DNA of 6,011 nt, taken from NCBI GenBank assembly GCA_046729895.1, contig JBKPHP010000064.1, positions 1 to 6,011 of the forward strand. Direction: 5' to 3'. Below the pieces are notes generated by a model. That model worked only from the letters and a program-made list of their open reading frames with translations. It was not told the origin of the DNA and did not search any database. Within the stretch, counting starts at the first letter, position 1. The number at the start of each line of letters is the position of its first letter. The stretch is from DASXBA01 sp046729895. Lineage in GTDB: Bacteria; Actinomycetota; Thermoleophilia; Solirubrobacterales; Thermoleophilaceae. Both the position numbers and the translations under genes were made by a program. Of this stretch, positions 1-4,733 are shown piece by piece.

Positions 1-258
1 CGCTCGTACAGTCGGCCGCTCGACATTGGCCCCGGCGAGGCCGTCTGCATCCCTCGCGGCGCTGTCCACGGGTTCGACAACCACGGGACCGTAGACGCCA
101 AGTTCCTCGCCATGTCCACCCCCGGCGTCATGACTCCCGACTACTTCCGCGAGATCCACGACGTGCTGGCGTCGACTCCCGGAGGCCCGCCGGACCCAGC
201 GAAGGTTGCGGAGGTCATGCGCCGACACGGCCTAACACCGGCCCCACCCACCAGCTGA
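1..258 (+). CDS. Cupin-domain protein, C-terminal part (5' end outside window)
   Basis: The reading frame is open from base 1 to the TGA at 256-258 and gives the last 85 residues of a protein that begins upstream of the window. Residues 12-27 (GEAVCIPRGAVHGFDN) match the second cupin motif exactly: G, five residues, P-x-G, two residues, H, three residues, N. In metal-binding cupins the His of this motif (H23) is a metal ligand. The first cupin motif, with the other ligands, must lie upstream. The barrel strand is followed by a helical stretch (YFREIHDVL) and a Pro-rich end, as in small quercetinase-like cupins. Fold assignment is secure. Substrate and reaction cannot be told from this part; such proteins include dioxygenases, isomerases and non-enzymatic binders. 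Nearly every codon ends in G or C. Confidence 0.85.
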   Translation, partial: RSYSRPLDIGPGEAVCIPRGAVHGFDNHGTVDAKFLAMSTPGVMTPDYFREIHDVLASTPGGPPDPAKVAEVMRRHGLTPAPPTS

Positions 259-568
259 CGCGGGTCCGATATCCGACGGGGCTTTGGCCCGCGCCTCCTT
301 CGAGCAAGATCAGCAAGCGGCGTGGCCAAGGTCCTTGCGCGACCGCAGTCGGCGTCAAGCGATCACCCTGACAGCGACAGCGACGCGACCGCTTCGGCCA
401 CAACCCAGTGACGGGCGTCGAGCCGCGTGATCGGAAAGCGCCGGGCAGCTCCCGCGCTGATCGCTTCCGGACCGGGTCAGATATACGGCGACCGCCGACC
501 TGTACTTGCCCGACTAGGGCATCGGGTGTAGCAGGGCGTGCTCGCTCGGCGCAGCCGACGCGGCCACC
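259..568. other. Non-coding gap after the cupin gene
   Basis: I see no convincing gene here. A weak inverted repeat, CGCGGG (259-264) with CCCGCG (288-293), begins directly after the cupin stop codon and could end its transcript, but no T-run follows. The open frames crossing this stretch are mixed in codon use and resemble no family I know. Confidence 0.5.
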
Positions 569-817
569 CTACGCGGGGACCGGCTCCTCCTCCGGCTCCC
601 CGGGGGGCTCGGGCATCTCGTCCGGCTCCGGCTCCTCCTCCGGAGGCCCCTCCGGCTCCAGCGGCGGCAGGTCGGGCGGTGGCTCTGGGACCTCCGCCCC
701 CGGCTCCTTTGCGACAAACGAGAGCATCTCCGCAGGATGCCCTGTCCGCGATCTCCGCGCAAACTCGCGGCACACCCCGTGCCAGCAACACGCCGGCCCC
801 CCTTGGGAGCACTGCAC
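569..817 (-). CDS. Doubtful small Cys-rich, Pro/Glu-rich protein
   Basis: A GTG at 815-817 opens 82 codons. The N-terminal part has clustered cysteines (C3, C10, C11, C16, in a CCWHGVC context), followed by a basic stretch (REFARRSRTGH). The second half is a strongly acidic, proline-rich tail from about residue 38 to the end, made of EP/PE/EEE blocks. The frame stays open upstream to about base 940 and adds more Cys codons, including C-x2-C-x2-C, but contains no start codon. The true start may therefore be lost or in another frame. No ribosome binding site stands out. The tail comes from a GGCTCC-type DNA repeat, and the opposite strand reads as an equally open Ser/Gly-rich frame, so chance is a real alternative. 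A Cys-rich head could bind zinc, but I do not recognise the family. Confidence 0.3.
   Translation of the reverse strand: MQCSQGGPACCWHGVCREFARRSRTGHPAEMLSFVAKEPGAEVPEPPPDLPPLEPEGPPEEEPEPDEMPEPPGEPEEEPVPA
581..662. repeat. Imperfect GGCTCC/CTCCTCC simple repeat
   Basis: This stretch is built from iterations of GGCTCC and CTCCTCC, including two copies of GGCTCCTCC followed by TCCGG. It encodes the Pro/Glu-rich tail on the minus strand or a Ser/Gly-rich run on the plus strand. Repeats of this kind expand and contract by slippage. Confidence 0.6.
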
Positions 818-921
818 CGCCCGACAGGCGCTGCACGGAGCGCAAGATGGCTGCGGGGGGGCGGGCGCTACCCTCCGCGCGCGTGAGGTCGGTGGCGCGA
901 CCGCGGCGGCGTGCGCAGAGC

Positions 922-973
922 CGGGCCGCTTCGGCCCGAACTAGGCTAGCTCGGGCCGCTTCAGCCCGAGCTA
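922..973. repeat. Tandem pair of near-identical hairpins
   Basis: Two copies of an 18-base unit lie 30 bases apart: CGGGCCGCTTCGGCCCGA at 922-939 and CGGGCCGCTTCAGCCCGA at 952-969, with one mismatch. The first folds as a 6-bp stem (CGGGCC/GGCCCG). The second sits inside a perfect 10-bp inverted repeat, TAGCTCGGGC (947-956) and GCCCGAGCTA (964-973), with a 7-base loop. No T-run follows, so intrinsic termination is not indicated. The pair could be a REP-like element or a factor-dependent transcript end. Confidence 0.7.
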
Positions 974-1002
974 CGCGCCCGCTTGGGGACCTGCCTTGCG
1001 AG

Positions 1003-1092
1003 TTAGTCGATGTAGAGCGGCCTCAGCATTTCGCCCAGCGTCCCCTCCCCCGCGTCGCGTGGGTCGTTCAGCCGCGCGATGCCGCTGCCCAA
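1003..1092 (-). pseudogene. Short coding-like tail, possible gene remnant
   Basis: On the minus strand, a frame bounded upstream by an in-frame stop at 1096-1098 runs to a TAA at 1003-1005. Nearly all its codons end in G or C, and it reads like the helical end of a protein (GTLGEMLRPLYID is the last part). Only a TTG (1090-1092) is available as a start, giving 29 residues. That is too short for a recognisable domain, so a remnant of a deleted gene or chance are both possible. Confidence 0.2.
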
Positions 1093-1094
1093 CT

Positions 1095-1110
1095 TTCAGG
1101 GCACCCTGAA
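1095..1110. promoter_or_regulatory. Perfect palindrome upstream of the SDR gene, possible operator
   Basis: TTCAGGG-CA-CCCTGAA is a perfect 7-bp inverted repeat with a 2-base centre, a shape typical of sites for dimeric repressors. It lies about 90-110 bases upstream of the predicted -10 element of the dehydrogenase gene. That distance suits an upstream activator or auxiliary site better than direct promoter occlusion. No regulator gene is adjacent, so its function is inferred from symmetry alone. Confidence 0.3.
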
Positions 1111-1202
1111 CTGGCTTCCCACTGACCCGGAACCGTCCCGACCGGCTTCGTCCTCACCCGCATAAAGAGCGGCGGTGGGAGCGTGGACGAGGGCAGAGCG
1201 CG

Positions 1203-1208
1203 TAGATT
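1203..1208 (+). promoter_or_regulatory. -10 element of a leaderless promoter
   Basis: TAGATT fits the TANNNT consensus and ends exactly 7 bases before the ATG at 1216. This puts the transcription start on or next to the start codon, as in leaderless actinobacterial mRNAs. No good -35 hexamer is visible. The same spacing occurs at two other genes in this window. Confidence 0.6.
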
Positions 1209-1215
1209 GACCGCC

Positions 1216-2115
1216 ATGAGCTCGCGCAAGTGGACCGCCGCCGACCTGCCCCGCCTCGATGGCCGCAGCTTCCTCGTGACGGGTGCCAACAGCGGCGTCG
1301 GCCTTGCTGCCGCTCGCGAGCTCGGACGCGCCGGCGGGCGCGTCGTCCTCGCCGTGCGCGACCCGGCCAAGGGCGAGCAGGCGGCGGCGACGATCCCCGG
1401 CGAGCGGGAGGTGCGGCGGCTCGACCTCGCCGACCTGGCGTCGGTCCGCACGTTCGCCGAGGCCTGGGAGGGCGAGCTTCACGTGCTCGTCAACAACGCG
1501 GGTGTGATGGCGACTCCCGAGCGGCGTACGAAGGACGGGTTCGAGCTGCAGATCGGCACGAACCACCTCGGCCACTTCGCGCTGACGAACCTGCTCCTGG
1601 AGCGGATCGGCGATCGCGTCGTCACCGTCGCCTCTGGCGCCCATCGAGCCGGCAGGATCCGCCTCGACGACCTCAACTGGGAGCGTGGGGACTATCAGCG
1701 CTGGGGCGCCTACGGGCAGTCGAAGCTCGCGAACCTGCTCTTTACGCTCGAGCTGCAGCGACGCCTGCACGCCGCGGGCTCCGACCTCCGCGCCCTGGCA
1801 GCCCACCCGGGGTACGCAGCGACCAAGCTCCAGCAGCGCACCGAGAACCTCGTTCAGAACACCGTCATGGCGATCACCAACAGGCTGATCGCCCAGAGCG
1901 ACGAGATGGGCGCGCTGCCCACGCTGTACGCGGCGACTCAGGACCTCCCCGGCGCGAGCTACGTCGGGCCCGACGGCTTCAAGGAGCAGCGCGGTCATCC
2001 CACCCTCGTCGGCCGCAGCGCGTCGGCGAGCGACCCCGAGACCGCGAGGCGGCTGTGGGCGCTCTCGGAGGAGCTGACCGGCGTGAGCTTTCCGCTCACG
2101 TCCGCGGCAGCCTAA
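1216..2115 (+). CDS. SDR-family NAD(P)-dependent oxidoreductase, retinol dehydrogenase-like
   Basis: The protein has 299 residues and the full set of classical short-chain dehydrogenase signatures. The glycine-rich cofactor loop is TGANSGVG (residues 22-29), with R48 at the end of the second strand, which suggests NADP(H). D70 lies in the adenine pocket, NNAG is at 93-96, and N116 is in the NHLGHF motif of the retinol dehydrogenase/WW-domain oxidoreductase-like branch. The catalytic Ser is S140 and YxxxK is Y166-K170. PG in AAHPGYA is also typical. It should be a soluble cytoplasmic oxidoreductase acting on a hydroxyl or carbonyl group; the substrate cannot be told. An in-frame GTG at 1183 would add 11 residues, but the TAGATT element 7 bases before the ATG and the usual length of the family favour 1216. 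It is a stand-alone gene, convergent with the broken gene ending at 2210. Confidence 0.93.
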   Translation: MSSRKWTAADLPRLDGRSFLVTGANSGVGLAAARELGRAGGRVVLAVRDPAKGEQAAATIPGEREVRRLDLADLASVRTFAEAWEGELHVLVNNAGVMATPERRTKDGFELQIGTNHLGHFALTNLLLERIGDRVVTVASGAHRAGRIRLDDLNWERGDYQRWGAYGQSKLANLLFTLELQRRLHAAGSDLRALAAHPGYAATKLQQRTENLVQNTVMAITNRLIAQSDEMGALPTLYAATQDLPGASYVGPDGFKEQRGHPTLVGRSASASDPETARRLWALSEELTGVSFPLTSAAA

Positions 2116-2145
2116 GTTCGCCAAGACCGGACCGAGTTCGCCAAG
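2115..2145. repeat. 11-base direct repeat after the SDR gene
   Basis: AGTTCGCCAAG occurs at 2115-2125 and again at 2135-2145, a 20-base period starting on the last base of the stop codon. The short space between the two convergent genes (2116-2209) shows no clear terminator hairpin. Confidence 0.5.
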
Positions 2146-2209
2146 CCATCGACGCGCGCGCCAGCTCGGCGACGCCCTTCCTGCAGGCGACCGTTCCTGA
2201 TCAGCGCAC

Positions 2210-2669
2210 CTAGCGTCGGCGTCGAGAGCTCAGAGGCTCGCGGATCACGCTCTTCAGTTGTCGTCGGGACCTCTCGCAGCGTGCGCTTAGCAGCTCGGCC
2301 AGCCGATCCACGTCGGCGACCGTGACCGTCAGCTCAGGATGCCGGAGGACTCCCAATGGATCGAGGCCACGCGTGGGGGCCCCGAAACGAGATCAGCACG
2401 CCCCGGTCCCCGTTGGTCGCGAACGTCAGGCCGCGGTCGGTGATCGCGAGGCGCGCGGGCCCCGCGGTCTTCCAGAATGCGTACGGCCCAGTCACCGCGA
2501 CATCGGTCACGTTCGCGAGGGGCGTTGAGACCCGCCACGGACCGAAACGGGCATCGAGCGCCCGGGCGCCCACATCGACCCAGGCCGTTGCAGGGCTGAT
2601 GCCGAACGCCTGCGCCGGCAAGCGATAGGCGGGCGCGAAGGAAAAGCGGAAACGCGCGATCTCGCTCAC
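2210..2669 (-). pseudogene. Conserved hypothetical protein gene with a one-base frameshift
   Basis: From the GTG at 2669-2667 the frame gives about 95 well-formed residues with an aromatic/basic start (ARFRFSF), a central FGPWRVSTPLANV segment and VTGPYAFWK. It then hits a run where the original frame yields only a short end and a stop at 2334. Reading one base out of phase from about 2384 restores a plausible continuation (GLDPLGVLRHPELTVTVADV) to a TAG at 2210-2212. The span is 460 bases, one more than a multiple of three; dropping one base gives 152 residues. From memory, actinobacterial proteins of unknown function share the TPLANV...VTGPY...DRG...DPLG.LRHP.LTVTV layout, which supports the repaired reading. 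The shift falls at GGGGGCCCC (2375-2383), a likely site for a replication slip or an assembly error. No signal peptide or membrane helix is evident. Confidence 0.75.
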
Positions 2670-2676
2670 AGCAACG

Positions 2677-2682
2677 ATGCTA
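2677..2682 (-). promoter_or_regulatory. -10 element of a leaderless promoter (broken gene)
   Basis: On the minus strand TAGCAT ends exactly 7 bases before the GTG at 2669, matching TANNNT and the spacing of the other two leaderless starts. It supports GTG 2669 as the start of the frameshifted gene and shows that this gene kept its promoter. Confidence 0.55.
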
Positions 2683-2879
2683 GGAAAGGGGCTCTCCCGT
2701 CAGCCGCCCGGCCCACCGCCGCGGCGAGCGAGCTGAGCCGAAGGCGTCGCGGCGGGCGCGGACCGGTCGCGATCCCCCCAAGTAGTGGGCGGCGGGCCGC
2801 CCTGACCGTCTAGCGGATCTCAACCGGCAGCGCCCGAACGGCGTTGGTCGGGTCGGCGCCGTCGTCATCAGGGCGCGGA
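2683..2879. other. Non-coding gap with a GC hairpin
   Basis: No gene is supported here. A hairpin, GGGCGG (2787-2792) with CCGCCC (2797-2802) and a 4-base loop, lies 8 bases beyond the stop of a minus-strand frame ending at 2810. The last part of that frame (GADPTNAVRALPVEIR) reads like a protein end. The same frame continues antisense through the tRNA-like element, so it is unlikely to be an intact gene. Confidence 0.35.
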
Positions 2880-2990
2880 TTCCGCGAGACCGTCAGCGCA
2901 CCCAGGCTGTCGGAGTCGCATGCGCATCCGGTCTTCAAAACCGGAAGGGCGGAGCAGCCCTCCGCGTGGAGGGTTCGCTCCGTTGCGGAA
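2880..2990 (+). tRNA. tRNA-Sec(UCA)-like element, probably degenerate
   Basis: CCGGTCTTCAAAACCGG (2928-2944) is a perfect 5-bp anticodon arm with the 7-base loop CTTCAAA: U33, anticodon TCA at 2935-2937, then A37 and A38. This is the layout of bacterial selenocysteine tRNA. It is followed by a long variable arm (GCGGAG 2949-2954, CTCCGC 2960-2965), a T-arm-like hairpin containing GGTTCG (TGGAG 2967-2971, CTCCG 2978-2982) and, directly adjoining, TTGCGGAA (2983-2990). That last segment pairs over 8 bp, one of them G-T, with TTCCGCGA (2880-2887). The resulting 8+5 stacking matches bacterial tRNA-Sec. Departures are serious: 40 bases instead of about 19 between acceptor and anticodon stem, a weak D-arm (GCGCA 2896-2900, TGCGC 2921-2925) with a 20-base loop, a 6-base T-loop without A58, no G1-C72 pair and no encoded CCA. 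It is a divergent gene, a pseudogene, or a structured RNA that mimics one. No selA, selB, selD or SECIS element is in the window. Confidence 0.45.
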
Positions 2991-3044
2991 AGGCCGGCCA
3001 CACGGGCGACTTTTCGACCTTTCCCCGGCCATCCGCGCTCATGG

Positions 3045-3076
3045 CGCGGGGGCCGGGTTCCGGGGACTCCCCCGCG
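3045..3076. repeat. 8-bp perfect inverted repeat
   Basis: CGCGGGGG (3045-3052) pairs perfectly with CCCCCGCG (3069-3076) across a 16-base loop. It lies 55 bases after the tRNA-like element. No T-run follows, so termination is possible but not shown. Confidence 0.5.
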
Positions 3077-3120
3077 GCCCGGGACCGCTCCGTGTTAGTT
3101 CTGGGGGCTCCGCCTGTCTA

Positions 3121-3138
3121 AGCGGCCACGCGCCGCTC
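3121..3138. repeat. 18-base hairpin repeat, copy 1
   Basis: AGCGGCCACGCGCCGCTC is identical to bases 4350-4367, about 1.2 kb downstream. It contains a 6-bp stem (AGCGGC/GCCGCT) with the loop CACGC. The surrounding bases of the two copies do not match, so only the hairpin is shared. Confidence 0.65.
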
Positions 3139-3240
3139 TCTTCAGCTCGCGCAAGAAGTTTCTGCGGGTGGTTCCCGAGCGCTGACTCCCCATGACGCCC
3201 TTTTTCCTGGGCTTGGGAGGTTGAGGCGGCTGCTCGGCTT

Positions 3241-3271
3241 CCGGCATCGTGCCTGGATCATGGCATGCCGG
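3241..3271. repeat. Nested inverted repeat
   Basis: CCGGCAT (3241-3247) pairs with ATGCCGG (3265-3271). An inner GCC (3251-3253) can pair with GGC (3262-3264) after a small bulge. A perfect 10-base palindrome, CCCCTAGGGG, follows at 3297-3306. Confidence 0.45.
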
Positions 3272-3345
3272 GAGTTTCGCTAGCCGTTTCGGAAGCCCCC
3301 TAGGGGTGCGGTCCCGGCCCGCCCTCCCGCGTCGAAAGAGTCTGG

Positions 3346-3367
3346 AGTCAAGTTCCAGGACTTGACT
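3346..3367. repeat. 8-bp perfect inverted repeat of moderate GC content
   Basis: AGTCAAGT (3346-3353) and ACTTGACT (3360-3367) are perfect complements around the 6-base centre TCCAGG. Its AT content stands out from the GC-rich surroundings, which makes it more likely a protein-binding site or a mobile-element scar than a chance GC pairing. It directly precedes the coding-like island at 3361-3425. Confidence 0.5.
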
Positions 3368-3883
3368 TCGCCGCCCGCGAGGCGTGGCTCAAATGGCTCG
3401 ACATGGAGTACTACACAGCGCGCGACGGCACGGGTCTTGGTCATGGCCTCGGCTCGCCACCCGGCCGTCAGTCCGCGGCCGGCGGCGCCCGGATGCTGAG
3501 CGGCGAGGGCGGCCGCTCGGCCGCGACGCTTGGAGGTCCGCCAAGCCCGGTTCGGCTAGATAGGTCCCCCGATCCGCCTTGGCCCCACGGCGATAAGCGC
3601 GCACAATCTCGACCGCAGCGGTCATGCCGCCAGCCGGCACCGCTACACGAACCGAGCTTCGCTCTGAGGGACAGATCGGGCCGCCGATCGGATGCCCGCG
3701 CCAATATTGAGCTGAGCCGGGAAGTTAAGTTGCGATGGCTCAGCGGATCGTGCCGAGCTCATCCTTGAGAGCGGGGTCGACCCCCAGCAGCTCACGGCCG
3801 CGCCTGCGACGGGCGGCTCTCGGGGCCGGGATGCCGAAGCCTCGCCGAGGGCGAGACCACGGCCGGCGGCCGCTGGGTCCTGT

Positions 3884-3889
3884 TAGCCT
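3884..3889 (+). promoter_or_regulatory. -10 element of a leaderless promoter
   Basis: TAGCCT ends exactly 7 bases before the GTG at 3897, as at the other two leaderless genes. It fixes the start of the 93-residue gene and excludes the longer in-frame start at 3735. Confidence 0.6.
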
Positions 3890-3896
3890 CGGCTGC

Positions 3897-4178
3897 GTGA
3901 CTTCCGAACGTGCACAGGCATACGGCCGCGTCGTGAAGAGGCTCGACGACCTATCGGCGGGTAAGCTGCGGCCCGCCGAGCAGCAGATCGTGCGCGAGGC
4001 CGCCGACGCCCTCTTTTTCTGTGAGGACCTCGCGAGCGACCTCGCTGCGCGCGAGGCGCGGGCGGCGCTGCATGGTCTCTCCGACAACCTCGTGGAGAGC
4101 GACCGGCTGCTCCCCGGGACCGCAGAGGCGCTCGTCTCGGACGTCGAGGGCTGCGGCCCGCTCGCGCCCGTCGGCTGA
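3897..4178 (+). CDS. Small soluble alpha-helical protein of unknown function
   Basis: The GTG start gives 93 residues. An upstream in-frame ATG at 3735 would add 54 residues of Arg/Pro/Ser-rich sequence unlike a protein, and the TAGCCT element 7 bases before 3897 supports the shorter form. The protein is acidic and almost certainly helical: AYGRVVKRLDDL (8-19), PAEQQIVREAADALFF (26-41), a central helix near residues 47-60, and a last helix ending in DVEGCGPL (82-89). C42 and C86 are the only cysteines. There is no signal peptide, transmembrane helix or catalytic motif. I recall similar small proteins of unknown role in Thermoleophilia, but cannot verify this. Codon use is strongly G/C-ending, as expected of a real gene. 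It stands alone, with gene-poor DNA on both sides. Confidence 0.75.
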   Translation: MTSERAQAYGRVVKRLDDLSAGKLRPAEQQIVREAADALFFCEDLASDLAAREARAALHGLSDNLVESDRLLPGTAEALVSDVEGCGPLAPVG

Positions 4179-4348
4179 CCCTCCCCGCTTCCTCCCCGCG
4201 ATACGCCCGGCCGACGGCAGCAGCCAACCCTCGGCCGCGTGGAGCGGCTCGAGCGCTCGCCGGCCGGACGATCTTGCGCGGAAGCGCCCGGCTCGCCCAG
4301 GTCGCGCTCGCCGACGCCGAACAGCTCCTGCCGCGCCCCTCTCTCACC

Positions 4349-4374
4349 GAGCGGCCACGCGCCGCTCCTGCTTT
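4349..4374 (+). terminator. Terminator-like hairpin carrying repeat copy 2
   Basis: GAGCGGC (4349-4355) pairs over 7 bp with GCCGCTC (4361-4367) across the loop CACGC, followed closely by CTGCTTTT. This is the most terminator-like structure in the window. It lies 170 bases after the 93-residue gene. Bases 4350-4367 repeat 3121-3138 exactly. Confidence 0.45.
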
Positions 4375-4586
4375 TCATGCCCGGCGGGCGTAACGCTAGG
4401 TAACGAACGGCGATGCTCCCTCCCGCATCGCGCGGCGTGCGGAAGCAGCGGACGCGTCACGCGAGTCTCTTGCGAATCGTCCGGAGCGAGACTCTGCGGC
4501 GTGCCGACGAGATGGTTGCGTCCGAAGAAGAGCAGGAGCGGAGTGTGTCGGCAAGAGCTCCGGCGCCGAGGCCGATCGAAAAGAGA

Positions 4587-4642
4587 TTGCCGGAGGGCAC
4601 AGAAGCGGCGTAGGCTGGGGTAGTCATCCATTGGGGTTGACA
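4587..4642 (+). promoter_or_regulatory. Possible promoter elements for the SnoaL-like gene
   Basis: TTGCCG (4587-4592) and TAGGCT (4611-4616) are 18 bases apart, an acceptable -35/-10 pair that would give a leader of roughly 110 bases. A consensus TTGACA (4637-4642) also occurs, but no good -10 hexamer follows at the right distance. The choice between them is open. Confidence 0.3.
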
Positions 4643-4719
4643 CGGTTCGGCCTCGCCGCTTGAGGGCCATGCCGCTGTCTGGTTCTGCACGACGTTTCCG
4701 ATACCACTTCACCCCGGAT

Positions 4720-4725
4720 AGGAGG
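4720..4725 (+). promoter_or_regulatory. Shine-Dalgarno of the SnoaL-like gene
   Basis: A full AGGAGG lies 8 bases before the ATG at 4734 and decides that start. It contrasts with the leaderless starts elsewhere in the window. Confidence 0.85.
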
Positions 4726-4733
4726 AAACGCTT

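Larger units (their letters stand above)
2991..3883. other. Long gene-poor stretch rich in inverted repeats
   Basis: No intact gene is supported over about 900 bases. The open frames here have uneven third-codon composition and no recognisable domains. Two short islands look coding: plus strand 3361-3425, in frame with the ATG at 3403 (FAAREAWLKWLDMEYYTARD), and minus strand about 3802-3740 (RELLGVDPALKDELGTIR, then TGA). Both lack a credible full gene around them and could be remnants. Several inverted repeats in the first 400 bases are listed separately. The stretch fits decayed or regulatory DNA better than a cluster of missed genes. Confidence 0.5.
4179..4733. other. Gene-poor gap with possible remnants
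   Basis: No confident gene is present over 555 bases. In the frame ending with TAA at 4391-4393, a stretch from about 4271 (ARLAQVALADAEQLLPRPS) reads as coding but lacks a start. An ATG at 4413 opens 66 codons to 4613, partly charged and helical (RADEMVASEEEQERS), without a ribosome binding site or matching leaderless element. Both may be remnants or chance. Confidence 0.4.

Noticed and set aside
408..944. 178-codon plus-strand Ser/Gly-rich ORF
   Set aside because: Low-complexity product of the GGCTCC repeat with no start signal and no recognisable domain; the opposite strand is at least as plausible, and neither is convincing.
1096..2124. 342-codon minus-strand frame opposite the SDR gene
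   Set aside because: It is the antisense shadow of the dehydrogenase, whose motifs prove the plus strand is coding; its own translation matches no family.
1230..2213. 327-codon plus-strand frame overlapping the SDR gene
   Set aside because: Arg/Pro-rich translation produced by reading the high-GC SDR gene out of frame.
2880..2990. tRNA-Ser(UGA) on the minus strand
   Set aside because: The anticodon arm reads TTTGAAG with TGA on that strand, but no GTTCGA-type T-loop follows, whereas the plus strand has GGTTCG and an adjoining acceptor-like pairing.
2810..3001. 63-codon minus-strand ORF through the tRNA-like element
   Set aside because: Half of it is antisense to the structured element; only the last 30 or so residues look protein-like, too little to call a gene.
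3740..4378. 212-codon minus-strand ORF opposite the 93-residue gene
   Set aside because: Mostly antisense shadow, Arg/Ser-rich; only its last 20 or so residues look coding.
4637..4642. Consensus TTGACA as the main promoter of the SnoaL-like gene
   Set aside because: No acceptable -10 hexamer lies 16-18 bases downstream, so it is mentioned only as a possibility.
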